Below are positions 9,469 to 17,576 of a DNA stretch of 64,000 nt, one piece after another. The stretch spans positions 248,001 through 312,000 of the forward strand of contig JAOASD010000031.1 of assembly GCA_025210265.1 (NCBI GenBank), given 5' to 3'. Position 1 is the stretch's first letter; every line of letters begins with the position of its first letter. This DNA is from Pelagimonas sp. (GTDB lineage: Bacteria > Pseudomonadota > Alphaproteobacteria > Rhodobacterales > Rhodobacteraceae). The position numbers were made by a program, and so were the translations under genes. The notes beneath the pieces are model-generated. The model ran no database searches, had not been told where the DNA came from, and was given only the letters and a program-made list of their open reading frames with translations.

Positions 9469-9841
9469 GCCGCGCCTCTGGCTGACCTATCGCAGCGTCA
9501 GCCGCGCGCTGGCCGGGCTGACCGCGTCCCTGGCATTTGCGCTGCTTTTCGTGCCGGGGGTGGTGCTGTGGCTGTTTGGGCTGGACATCCCGGCAGAGGC
9601 CGGATTCCTCGCTCGCCGCGCCGCGATGCTGTTTTTGGGGATCTCGATCATCGCCTGGCTGGGGCAGTCCGCGCCGCCCTCAGAGCTGCGCCGCGCGCTC
9701 TGCACGGGGCTGGCCGTGATGATGGGCGCGCTGGCCCTGCTGGGCCTGATCGAATTTCTGCGCGGCATGGCCGGCCCTGGCATTCTGCTGGCCATCGCAG
9801 TCGAAACCCTGTTCTGCGCGGCCTATCTGAAACTGCGTTAA
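9461..9841 (+). CDS. Small four-helix membrane protein
   Basis: 126 aa, hydrophobic, with four predicted transmembrane helices (about residues 16-38, 47-66, 81-99 and 106-122). An Arg-rich N-terminus would orient it inside-out. No recognised domain; it looks like the DUF4345-type small membrane proteins, but that is a weak impression. It overlaps the lipoprotein gene by 8 bp, so the two are probably cotranscribed. Its stop overlaps the stop of the convergent AlkD gene by 4 bp. Confidence 0.65.
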   Translation: MAEPRLWLTYRSVSRALAGLTASLAFALLFVPGVVLWLFGLDIPAEAGFLARRAAMLFLGISIIAWLGQSAPPSELRRALCTGLAVMMGALALLGLIEFLRGMAGPGILLAIAVETLFCAAYLKLR

Positions 9842-10521
9842 GTCAGATATTTACCAGCCTCTTTGCGGGCAAATGCTTTCATTCCTGCGCCGTGCTGATT
9901 TAAAAAATCCCGCACACGGGGCGCATCATGTTTGGACAGCTCGCGCAGCCACCAGGCAATCGCTTTTTGAATGAACCAATCGCGATCCGGCACATAGCCT
10001 GCGGCCCAGCCCAACACCCGATCCCGGATCTCAAGATCCTGATCCGAAGGGAAATTCTGCTTGGTCCAGGGCAGGGTGATCACCAACGCAGCCCGCTTGG
10101 TCCACATGTGATCGGACCGCGTCCACCCCTCGACCTGATCCAGCCGCGCCGGATCCGCCAACAACCGCCGTGACCCGGCCGAACAGGCATGATCGGCAAT
10201 CGCCCAGCCATCGAATTGCGGCACCCAGGATGCGATCACATCCCAGACAGCCGCATCGGGCCGGATCCGCGCCTGTGTCAGCAGCTTGGCCGCCGCCACC
10301 CGTGCCTCGTGAATATCCGTATCCCACAGCGCCGCCGCCAAAGACACCCGATCCTCCACAGACAAGGCCCGCCGCCACTCTTTGGTCAGATCGTTGATCG
10401 CCGGGTTCGGTACGCCCAGATAGACGCGCGCTGCCTTGTGATAGGCCGCGCTGCCCTCGGCCCGGCCCGGTTCCACCTGCGCGCGCAGGGCGGACAGCGC
10501 CTCTTCCAATGCCAGTCCCAT
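9838..10521 (-). CDS. DNA alkylation repair protein (AlkD-like)
   Basis: 227 aa, an all-helical HEAT-like repeat protein of the AlkC/AlkD superfamily, which excises cationic 3- and 7-alkylpurines without base flipping. Diagnostic stretches are VYLGVPNPAINDLTKEW near residues 33-49, LWDTDIHEARVAAAKLL near 65-81, WAIADHACSAG near 108, WTKRAALVITLPW near 140, and the DRDWFIQKAIAWWLRELSKHD segment near 178-198 with the catalytic-type Trp/Asp/Trp residues. ATG 10519-10521 fits the family start. Downstream of glmS on the same strand, separated by about 70 bp holding a repeat motif and a GC hairpin. Confidence 0.85.
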   Translation of the reverse strand: MGLALEEALSALRAQVEPGRAEGSAAYHKAARVYLGVPNPAINDLTKEWRRALSVEDRVSLAAALWDTDIHEARVAAAKLLTQARIRPDAAVWDVIASWVPQFDGWAIADHACSAGSRRLLADPARLDQVEGWTRSDHMWTKRAALVITLPWTKQNFPSDQDLEIRDRVLGWAAGYVPDRDWFIQKAIAWWLRELSKHDAPRVRDFLNQHGAGMKAFARKEAGKYLT

Positions 10522-10523
10522 GT

Positions 10524-10585
10524 GCTTCTTCTCTTTGGTAAAAATACCTCCGGGGGAGCCCCAAAGGGGCGGGGGCAGCGCCCCC
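10524..10585 (-). repeat. Dispersed intergenic motif plus GC hairpin (copy A)
   Basis: On the minus strand the segment 10555-10524 reads GGAGGTATTTTTACC then AAAGAGAAGAAGC, a copy of the GTATTT...AAAG.AGAAG motif seen at least eight times here. Beside it is a hairpin GGGGGC-AGC-GCCCCC (10571-10585) at the 3' end of glmS. Confidence 0.6.
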
Positions 10586-10592
10586 AAACCCG

Positions 10593-12410
10593 CTATTCTA
10601 CCGTCACGGATTTCGCCAGATTGCGGGGCTGGTCCACATCCGTGCCCTTCGCCACCGCCGCATGATAGGCCAGCAGCTGTGCGGGCAGCGCATAAAGCAA
10701 GGGGGACAAAGCCTCATCCACTTCGGGCAGGACAATGGTCTGCCAGACATCTTCGCCCGCCGCCTGTGCGCCTTCCGCATCTGTCACCAGACAGACCTTG
10801 CCGCCGCGCGCCATGACCTCCTGCATATTGCTGACGGTCTTGTCGAACAGGGAATCCTTGGGTGCCATCACCACCACTGGCACCGATTTGTCGATCAGCG
10901 CGATGGGGCCGTGTTTCAGTTCGCCTGATGCATAAGCCTCGGCGTGTATATAGCTGATTTCTTTTAGCTTTAACGCGCCCTCAAGGGCGAGCGGATACAT
11001 CAATCCGCGCCCCAGAAACAGCACATCACTGGCCGTTGCGATCTGACGGGCGGCCTTGGCCATGGCCTCGTCACTGCCCAGAGCCGCGTTGAACAGGCTT
11101 GGCAGCGCGCGCAAGCCGCTTTGCAGATCCTGCAGCCGCTCCGGCGTGATCTGCCCCTTGGTCTGTGCCGCTTTCAGCGCCAGCAACAGCAGCACGTTCA
11201 GCTGGCAGGTGAACGCCTTGGTCGAGGCCACGCCGATTTCCGCCCCTGCATGGATCGGCAGCGCCAGATCGCTTTCCCGCGCAATCGAGGATGTTTCCAC
11301 ATTGACCACCGACAGAATGCGATCCGCCTTGCCCTGACAATAGCGCAGCGCGGCCAGCGTGTCGGCAGTTTCGCCGGACTGGCTGACAAACAGCGCCACG
11401 GTGCCTTTGGGGATCGGCGGTTCGCGATAGCGGAACTCGCTGGCGATATCGACCTCGACCGGGATGCGGGCGATCTGTTCAAACCAGTATTTCGCGGTCA
11501 GGCAGGCGTAATAGGCGGTGCCGCAGGCGACCATGACCAGCCGCTCCACACCGTTGAAATCAATCCCCGGCTCAGGCAGGACAATCCCGTCGCGCGACAG
11601 GTAGGCGCGCAGCGCCCCGGCCAGAACCGAGGGCTGTTCCGCGATTTCCTTGGCCATAAAATGTTTGTAGCCGCCCTTGTCGACCCGCGCGGCATCCATC
11701 TGGATGCGGGTCTCATTGCGGCTGACCTCGGTCCCGGCCTCGTCAAAGATGGTGATCTTGGCGCGGGTCAGAATGGCGCGGTCGCCTTCCTCCAGATAGG
11801 TCACGCGGTCGGTCAGGGGGGCCAGCGCAATCGCGTCCGAGCCCACATAGACCTCGCCATCCCCATGGCCAATCGCCATGGGGCTGCCCTTGCGCGCGGC
11901 GACCAGCAGATCCTCTTGCCCGTCAAACAGGAACACCAGTGCAAACGCGCCTTCGAGCATGTCCAGCGTTTTCATCGCCGCCTCGATCGGGGCAGCGCCA
12001 TGGGACATCAGATGCTGCGCCATCAGGGCAACGGTTTCCGTGTCGGTCTCGGTCTCTGGCGTGATGCCATGACCGGCCAGCATGTCGCGCAGCTCTTTGT
12101 AGTTTTCGATGATGCCATTATGCACCACGGCCACGGGGCCCGCGCGATGGGGGTGGGCGTTGGTGGTGGTCGGCGCGCCATGGGTGGCCCAGCGCGTGTG
12201 GCCAATGCCCGCCTTGCCCGGCAGCGGATCATGCACCAGCAGATCCGACAGGTTCACCAGCTTGCCCACGGCGCGGCGGCGGCCCAGCGTGCCCCGGTTG
12301 ACCGTGGCAATGCCCGCGCTGTCATAGCCGCGATATTCCAGACGGCGGAGCGCCTCGACCAGACTGGGGGCGACCTCGTGTTCGCCCAGGATCCCGATAA
12401 TACCGCACAT
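10593..12410 (-). CDS. glmS: Glutamine-fructose-6-phosphate aminotransferase (isomerizing)
   Basis: 605 aa. Converts fructose-6-phosphate and glutamine to glucosamine-6-phosphate, the first committed step to UDP-GlcNAc. The N-terminal Ntn-hydrolase domain begins MCGIIGILG with catalytic Cys2, followed by RRLEYRGYDSAG near residue 25 and the HTRWATHG glutamine site near residue 75. Two SIS sugar-isomerase domains follow (about 280-420 and 450-590), with SQSGETADT near residue 345. It ends KSVTVE as usual. It begins one base after the glmU stop, so the pair forms a tight operon. No glmS ribozyme-like leader is present. Confidence 0.97.
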   Translation of the reverse strand: MCGIIGILGEHEVAPSLVEALRRLEYRGYDSAGIATVNRGTLGRRRAVGKLVNLSDLLVHDPLPGKAGIGHTRWATHGAPTTTNAHPHRAGPVAVVHNGIIENYKELRDMLAGHGITPETETDTETVALMAQHLMSHGAAPIEAAMKTLDMLEGAFALVFLFDGQEDLLVAARKGSPMAIGHGDGEVYVGSDAIALAPLTDRVTYLEEGDRAILTRAKITIFDEAGTEVSRNETRIQMDAARVDKGGYKHFMAKEIAEQPSVLAGALRAYLSRDGIVLPEPGIDFNGVERLVMVACGTAYYACLTAKYWFEQIARIPVEVDIASEFRYREPPIPKGTVALFVSQSGETADTLAALRYCQGKADRILSVVNVETSSIARESDLALPIHAGAEIGVASTKAFTCQLNVLLLLALKAAQTKGQITPERLQDLQSGLRALPSLFNAALGSDEAMAKAARQIATASDVLFLGRGLMYPLALEGALKLKEISYIHAEAYASGELKHGPIALIDKSVPVVVMAPKDSLFDKTVSNMQEVMARGGKVCLVTDAEGAQAAGEDVWQTIVLPEVDEALSPLLYALPAQLLAYHAAVAKGTDVDQPRNLAKSVTVE

Positions 12411-12411
12411 A

Positions 12412-13770
12412 TTACGCCCCTTTAGCCTTTGCCTGTTTTGCTTTCTTGGCCTTCAACATCTTGAACAATTTCGCCGCAAAGCCCGGTTTGACCTGCTGCG
12501 GTGCGCGCGCCAGAGCCAGGGCATCTTCGGGTACATCCTGCGTGATGACCGAGCCACTTGCCGTCATTGCCCCATTGCCCAGCGTCACAGGCGCGACCAG
12601 CATCGTGTTTGACCCGACAAAGGCATCCTGCCCGATGACAGTGCGGTGTTTGAACACGCCGTCATAATTGCAGGTGATCGTGCCTGCGCCGATATTGCTG
12701 CGCGCGCCGATTTCTGCATCGCCAATATAGGTCAGGTGATTGACCTTGGCACCGGTGTCGATCTGGGCATTCTTGACCTCGACAAAATTGCCGATCTTGA
12801 CGCCTTCGGCCAGTTCCGCGCCGGGGCGCAGACGGGCATAGGGACCGACCACCGCGTCGCGGCTGACATGGCAGCCCTCCAGATGGGAAAAGGCGCGGAT
12901 CGTAGCGCCGCTTTCCACTGTGACCTCGGGGCCGAACACCACATTGGGTTCGATCACCGTGTCGCGCCCGACAAAGCTGTCCCAGGCGAGGAACACGGTT
13001 TCAGGGGCCAGCAGGGTCACGCCGTCTTCCATCAAATTCGCGCGGGCGCGGGCCTGAAAGGCCGCCTCGGCCCCAGCCAGCTCTGCGCGGGAATTGATGC
13101 CCAGCGTTTCGGATTCATCGCAGCGCACAACGCGGGCGCTGAGGCCACGGGCGCGGGCCAGTCCCACAATGTCGGTCAGGTAATATTCGCCCGCCGCATT
13201 GTCATTTTTGACCTCGGCGATCAGATCGAACAGGGTTTTGGAATCCGCCGCCACCACGCCGGAATTGCACAGGGTGACGGCGCGCTCGGCCTCGCTGGCA
13301 TCTTTGAATTCGACAATCCGCTCCAGCGCGTCGCCATCTGTCACCAGACGGCCATAGCGACCGGGATCGGCGGCCTCGAAGCCCAGAACCACCACATCGG
13401 CCTGGCTGCGCGCGGCTTTCATCGCCTGCAGCGTTTCTTCAGTCAGGAAGGGCGTGTCGCCATACAAAACAAAGGCATCGCCTTCGAACCCGTCCAGCGC
13501 GGCGGCGGCCTGCGCCACGGCGTGGCCTGTGCCCAGCTGCTCCTCTTGCAGCACGGTTTCGGCCAGTGGCAGGTAGGTTTCTGCCGAGGCCGTGACCTGC
13601 GCCGCCTCATGGCCCGCAACCACCACGCAGCGCGCGGGCTCCAGCGACAGACCGGCGCGCATGGCGTGCCACAGCATCGGCGCATGGGCGATCTTGTGCA
13701 GAACCTTGGGCAGGTCGGACTCCATGCGGGTGCCTTTGCCTGCGGCCAGAATGATGAGGGCTGTGCTCAT
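12412..13770 (-). CDS. glmU: Bifunctional UDP-N-acetylglucosamine pyrophosphorylase / glucosamine-1-phosphate N-acetyltransferase
   Basis: 452 aa. The N-terminal uridyltransferase domain shows LAAGKGTRM at residues 8-16 and the conserved Lys in LPKVLH near 23. The C-terminal half is a left-handed beta helix of hexapeptide repeats (about residues 250-430) with the acetyltransferase segment NFVEVKNAQ, LTYIGDAEIG, GAGTITCNYDG. It makes UDP-GlcNAc for peptidoglycan and LPS. A short basic Lys/Ala tail closes the protein. It is transcribed before glmS; the divergent HAD phosphatase starts 134 bp upstream. Confidence 0.97.
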   Translation of the reverse strand: MSTALIILAAGKGTRMESDLPKVLHKIAHAPMLWHAMRAGLSLEPARCVVVAGHEAAQVTASAETYLPLAETVLQEEQLGTGHAVAQAAAALDGFEGDAFVLYGDTPFLTEETLQAMKAARSQADVVVLGFEAADPGRYGRLVTDGDALERIVEFKDASEAERAVTLCNSGVVAADSKTLFDLIAEVKNDNAAGEYYLTDIVGLARARGLSARVVRCDESETLGINSRAELAGAEAAFQARARANLMEDGVTLLAPETVFLAWDSFVGRDTVIEPNVVFGPEVTVESGATIRAFSHLEGCHVSRDAVVGPYARLRPGAELAEGVKIGNFVEVKNAQIDTGAKVNHLTYIGDAEIGARSNIGAGTITCNYDGVFKHRTVIGQDAFVGSNTMLVAPVTLGNGAMTASGSVITQDVPEDALALARAPQQVKPGFAAKLFKMLKAKKAKQAKAKGA

Positions 13771-13904
13771 GTGCCTATCCGTTTGTATTTTGTTTAGGGT
13801 CGTTTTATCCGCTTGAGGACATGCTGCAAGGGGGAGAAACTCACCTTTGGTTGCGGCATGTGACAGGGGCAGGGGCCAAACCCGCCCCGGCAGGAGGGAT
13901 TTTG

Positions 13905-14567
13905 ATGCGCTGTGTGATTTTTGATCTGGACGGGACACTGGCGGATACAAGCGGCGATCTGATTGCCAGTGCAAACCATTGTTTTGACGCGATGGGGCTG
14001 GGGCTGCGGCTGGATCCGGTGCAGGATGCGGGCATTGCGCTGCGCGGCGGGCGCGCCATGCTGAGCGCCGGTCTGGAGCGCGCGGGCGCGCTGGACAGCG
14101 CCGTTGTGGACCGCTGGTATCCCGAGCTGCTTTCCGCCTATGGCGCGGCGCTGGATCATCACACGGTGCTCTATCCCGGTGCGATGGAGGCGGTCGAAAC
14201 CCTGCGCAGCACCGGCTATGCGGTGGGCATCTGCACCAACAAACCCGAAGGGCTGGCGCAAAAGCTGCTGGTTTCGCTGGGGGTGCGCGAAGCGTTTGGC
14301 GCGCTGGTCGGGGCAGATACGCTCAGCACCCGCAAACCCGATGTCGCCCCTTATTGGGAGGCGGTGGATCGCTGTGGCGGGCGGCGCGATGCTTCGCTTT
14401 TGGTGGGGGATAGCGACACGGATCGCAAGACCTCGGCCGCGGCGGGTGTGCCCAGCATTCTGGTCACTTTTGCCCCTGGCGGGCAGGCGGTACGGGATCT
14501 GGCACCCGAGGCTGTGATCGACCATTTCCATGAACTGCCCGAGGCGGTCGCGCGCCTGATTGGCTGA
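13905..14567 (+). CDS. gph: Phosphoglycolate phosphatase-like HAD hydrolase
   Basis: 220 aa, haloacid dehalogenase superfamily. Motif I is FDLDGTLADTSGD with nucleophile Asp7 and acid/base Asp9; motif II threonine in ICTNKPEGLA near residue 109; motif III lysine in STRKPDVAPY near 144; motif IV LLVGDSDTDRKTS near 165-177. A helical cap domain lies between motifs I and II. Likely removes 2-phosphoglycolate produced by DNA repair or Rubisco oxygenation; exact substrate is inferred from the family. AGGAGGG at 13892-13898 supports the start. Divergent from glmU. Confidence 0.87.
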   Translation: MRCVIFDLDGTLADTSGDLIASANHCFDAMGLGLRLDPVQDAGIALRGGRAMLSAGLERAGALDSAVVDRWYPELLSAYGAALDHHTVLYPGAMEAVETLRSTGYAVGICTNKPEGLAQKLLVSLGVREAFGALVGADTLSTRKPDVAPYWEAVDRCGGRRDASLLVGDSDTDRKTSAAAGVPSILVTFAPGGQAVRDLAPEAVIDHFHELPEAVARLIG

Positions 14568-14642
14568 AACCCTGTGCGCGCCCATTGACCCGCGCCGCGC
14601 GCGGCCCCACAAATCGGGCAGAGACCAGCGGAAGGCAAAGCC

Positions 14643-15845
14643 ATGAGCGAGCGTTTTACAGGCAGCTTCACCCAGCAGGAACCGATCCCTCAGGCGGGGA
14701 TCGACGCGGCGCTGGCGGTGATGCAATCGGGGCGGCTGCATCGCTATAACACGGTGGGCGATGAGCAGGGCGAGGCCGCGCTGCTGGAGCAGGAGTTCGC
14801 TGCGCTGACCGGGGCGCGCTATGCGCTTGCGGTGGCGTCGGGCGGCTATGCTATGGGCTGTGCCCTGCGCGCCATCGGGGTGCGACCCGGCGACAAGGTG
14901 CTGACCAATGCCTTTACGCTGGCACCTGTGCCCGGTGCCATTGCGTCCGTCGGGGCGGTGCCGGTTTTTGTCGGTGTGACCGAGGGGCTGGTGATTGATC
15001 TTGAGGATCTGCGCGCCAAGGCCGATCAGGCGGATGTGCTGATGCTGTCGCATATGCGCGGACATCTGTGTGACATGGATGCGTTGATGGAGATCTGCGA
15101 CACCCATGGCATCAAGGTGATCGAGGATTGCGCCCATACGATGGGGGCGCAGTGGCGGGGCACGGCCTCGGGGCGGTTTGGCATCATTGGCTGCTATTCG
15201 ACCCAGACCTATAAACATGCCAATTCCGGCGAAGGCGGCTTTCTGATCACCGATGACGCAGAGATCGCCGCGCGGGCGATCATGCTGTCGGGGTCTTATA
15301 TGCTGTATGAACGGCATCTGGCCGCGCCGGAACCAGAGGTGTTTGAGCGCATCAAATACGACACGCCCAATGTGTCCGGCCGCATGGACAATCTGCGCGC
15401 GGCGATCCTGCGTCCGCAGCTGGCGGATCTGCCCGCACAGGTCGCGCGCTGGAATGCCCGTTACGCGGTGGTCGAGGCGGGCCTGCGCGACACGCCCGGT
15501 TTGACGGTGATTGCGCGCGATCCGCGCGGTGTCTTTGTCGGATCTTCGATCCAGTTCCTGTTGCTCGACTGGTCGGCCGAGGCGGTGCAGGAGGTGATCG
15601 CGCGCTGTTTGACCCGCGGTGTGGAACTGAAATGGTTTGGCGGGGCGGAACCTTCGGGCTTTACCTCGCGTTATGACAGCTGGCGCTATGCGCCGTCGTC
15701 CCCCATGCCTGACAGCGACCGCGTTTTGCGGGGCATTGTCGACATGCGCCTGCCTTTGACTTTTGCTGAGGAAGACTGTGCCCTGATCGCCCGGATTATC
15801 CGCAGCGAGGTCAGCGCAGTGTATCAGGCGCAGGGCCGCGCCTGA
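14643..15845 (+). CDS. DegT/DnrJ/EryC1/StrS family PLP-dependent aminotransferase
   Basis: 400 aa. Fold-type I aminotransferase family usually acting on keto-sugars. The motifs seen are ALAVASGGYAMGCALRAIGVRPGDKVLTNAFTL split over residues 59-95, the VIEDCAHTMGA block near 159-169 with the cofactor-binding Asp, and the putative PLP-Schiff-base lysine in CYSTQTYKHANSGEGG near residue 190. A family typical feature absent here is any adjacent sugar-nucleotide pathway: neighbours are a phosphatase and leucine catabolism genes. The acceptor is therefore unknown. Start has GGAAGG 9 bp upstream. Confidence 0.82.
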   Translation: MSERFTGSFTQQEPIPQAGIDAALAVMQSGRLHRYNTVGDEQGEAALLEQEFAALTGARYALAVASGGYAMGCALRAIGVRPGDKVLTNAFTLAPVPGAIASVGAVPVFVGVTEGLVIDLEDLRAKADQADVLMLSHMRGHLCDMDALMEICDTHGIKVIEDCAHTMGAQWRGTASGRFGIIGCYSTQTYKHANSGEGGFLITDDAEIAARAIMLSGSYMLYERHLAAPEPEVFERIKYDTPNVSGRMDNLRAAILRPQLADLPAQVARWNARYAVVEAGLRDTPGLTVIARDPRGVFVGSSIQFLLLDWSAEAVQEVIARCLTRGVELKWFGGAEPSGFTSRYDSWRYAPSSPMPDSDRVLRGIVDMRLPLTFAEEDCALIARIIRSEVSAVYQAQGRA

Positions 15846-15856
15846 CGGTCCCTTTT

Positions 15857-15935
15857 GGGTATTTGAAAAGCAGAGAAACCCCATGCGCCGCGCGTGTGGG
15901 GCGGCGTGTGTTGAGTATTTGACCCAAGAAGAAGC
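15857..15935 (+). repeat. Two copies of the dispersed intergenic motif (copies B and C)
   Basis: Copy B at 15857-15880 reads GGGTATTTGAAAAGCAGAGA and on; copy C at 15913-15935 reads GAGTATTTGACCCAAGAAGA and on. Both lie in the same orientation after the aminotransferase gene. Confidence 0.6.
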
Positions 15936-15977
15936 ACAGGGCCGCGCCCTGATTTACACCGTCCTTTTGCAGGGTGG

Positions 15978-16006
15978 TTGACGCGAATCGTGTCTCTCGA
16001 TTAAAT
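15978..16006 (+). promoter_or_regulatory. Sigma70-type promoter of the leucine/isovalerate catabolic cluster
   Basis: A -35 box TTGACG (15978-15983) and -10 box TTAAAT (16001-16006) are separated by exactly 17 bp, close to the sigma70 consensus. It lies 36 bp before the ivd start codon and nothing else is nearby on this strand. Confidence 0.75.
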
Positions 16007-16019
16007 GAACGTGCGTTCA
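16006..16019. promoter_or_regulatory. Perfect palindromic operator TGAACGTGCGTTCA
   Basis: A 14-bp inverted repeat TGAACG-TG-CGTTCA starting at the last base of the -10 box and covering the expected transcription start. Position and symmetry suggest a repressor site of TetR/AcrR type controlling the cluster. Binding protein unknown; no regulator gene is encoded nearby in the window. Confidence 0.7.
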
Positions 16020-16041
16020 ATAAGCGATGGGAGGCGCCAGC

Positions 16042-17205
16042 ATGTTTCTGGCCAGCATGAATTTCGATCTTGGGGATGAGGTGAATGCCCTGCGGGATAT
16101 GGTCCATAAATGGGCTCAGGAGCGGGTCAAACCCATGGCTGCTGAAATCGACAAGACCAACGAATTTCCCAACGAGCTGTGGACCGAGATGGGCGAGTTG
16201 GGCCTGCTGGGGATCACCACGCCGGAACAATATGGCGGCGCGGGCATGTCCTATCTGGCCCATGTGGTTGCGGTCGAGGAAATCGCGCGGGCCAGTGCTT
16301 CGGTCAGCCTGTCTTATGGTGCGCATTCCAACCTCTGCGTGAACCAGATCAAGCTGAACGGCACCGAAGAGCAGAAGATGAAATACCTGCCCGGCCTGCT
16401 GTCGGGTGAAAATGTCGGTGCGCTGGCCATGTCCGAGCCCTCGGCCGGGTCGGATGTTGTGTCGATGAAGCTGCGCGCCGAAAAGCGCAATGACCGCTAT
16501 GTGCTGAACGGCAACAAATACTGGATCACCAACGGCCCCGATGCCGATACGCTGGTGGTCTATGCCAAAACCGACCCGGATGCGGGTCCCAAGGGCATCA
16601 CCGCCTTTATCGTTGAAAAGACCATGAAGGGCTTTTCCACCACTCAGCATTTTGACAAGCTGGGGATGCGTGGGTCGAACACGGCGGAACTGGTGTTCGA
16701 AGATGTCGAAGTGCCGTTCGAAAATGTTCTGGGCGAAGAGGGCCGGGGCGTGCGTGTGCTGATGTCCGGTCTGGATTACGAACGCGTGGTTCTGGCGGGG
16801 ATTGGCACCGGCATCATGGCGGGCTGTCTGGACGAGATCATGCCCTATATGGTGGAGCGCAAGCAATTCGGGCAATCCATCGGGGATTTCCAGCTGATGC
16901 AGGGCAAGATCGCGGATATGTACACCAAGATGAACAGCGCCCGTGCCTATGTCTACGAGGTGGCCAAAGCCTGCGATCGCGGTCAGGTGACCCGTCAGGA
17001 CGCCGCCGCCTGCTGTCTTTATGCCTCCGAAGAGGCCATGGTAGTGGCGCATCAGGCGGTTCAGGCCATGGGCGGTGCGGGCTTTTTGTCCGATGCGCCG
17101 GTCAGCCGGATCTTCCGCGATGCCAAGCTGATGGAAATCGGTGCGGGCACCAGCGAAATCCGTCGCATGTTGATCGGCCGCGAGCTGATGAACACGATGC
17201 GCTGA
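16042..17205 (+). CDS. ivd: Isovaleryl-CoA dehydrogenase
   Basis: 387-aa acyl-CoA dehydrogenase, FAD flavoprotein oxidising isovaleryl-CoA to 3-methylcrotonyl-CoA in leucine breakdown. Family signatures: [20 protein letters not shown] near residues 128-147, [22 protein letters not shown] near 157-178, and the C-terminal [33 protein letters not shown] block split across 335-370. The catalytic glutamate lies near 240 in the [12 protein letters not shown] region as in IVD. Context with 3-methylcrotonyl-CoA carboxylase, HMG-CoA lyase and enoyl-CoA hydratase makes the isovaleryl assignment strong. Start chosen for GGGAGG at 16029-16034. Confidence 0.93.
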   Translation: MFLASMNFDLGDEVNALRDMVHKWAQERVKPMAAEIDKTNEFPNELWTEMGELGLLGITTPEQYGGAGMSYLAHVVAVEEIARASASVSLSYGAHSNLCVNQIKLNGTEEQKMKYLPGLLSGENVGALAMSEPSAGSDVVSMKLRAEKRNDRYVLNGNKYWITNGPDADTLVVYAKTDPDAGPKGITAFIVEKTMKGFSTTQHFDKLGMRGSNTAELVFEDVEVPFENVLGEEGRGVRVLMSGLDYERVVLAGIGTGIMAGCLDEIMPYMVERKQFGQSIGDFQLMQGKIADMYTKMNSARAYVYEVAKACDRGQVTRQDAAACCLYASEEAMVVAHQAVQAMGGAGFLSDAPVSRIFRDAKLMEIGAGTSEIRRMLIGRELMNTMR

Positions 17206-17211
17206 TCTGCC

Positions 17212-17541
17212 ATGCCGCGCTGGATGTGGTATCTCCCGCTGTTTTTTCTGCTGCTGCTTCTGGCGGTAAAAGGCGTGCGGCTGGGGCATAGCACAATCAA
17301 TCTCAGCGAAAGCGACGTGGTCGAACATTATGTCCAGCGGCACGCCGCCCTGCGGGGTGTCGCCATGGATCAGGTCAGTTGCAGCGCGCGCCCGGGCGAG
17401 GATCTGGGCATCGCCACCTGGCTGGTCCTGCGCTGCGGTCCCGGCACCGCATTCTGGGAATACCGGATCAATCGTCTGGGTCGGTTAAGCCGCGAGATCG
17501 CGCCGGGGGAGGGCGCGGGCGGCTTTCGACCAAACACGTAA
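17212..17541 (+). CDS. Hypothetical signal-anchored protein
   Basis: 109 aa. Residues 5-20 form a hydrophobic leader (WYLPLFFLLLLLAVKG) followed by a small soluble domain with two cysteines (SCSARPGEDLG and LRCGPG) that could form a disulfide in the periplasm. Not recognised. It starts 6 bp after ivd and precedes the acyl-CoA synthetase by 35 bp, so it lies in the same operon but no role in leucine catabolism is evident. Confidence 0.65.
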   Translation: MPRWMWYLPLFFLLLLLAVKGVRLGHSTINLSESDVVEHYVQRHAALRGVAMDQVSCSARPGEDLGIATWLVLRCGPGTAFWEYRINRLGRLSREIAPGEGAGGFRPNT

Positions 17542-17576
17542 CCCCCGTTTGAGGGTCTGGAGGAGCAAGCAGAACC

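Noticed and set aside
12400..12430. glmS ribozyme upstream of glmS
   Set aside because: glmU ends one base before glmS; there is no room for the ribozyme and it is not known in this group.
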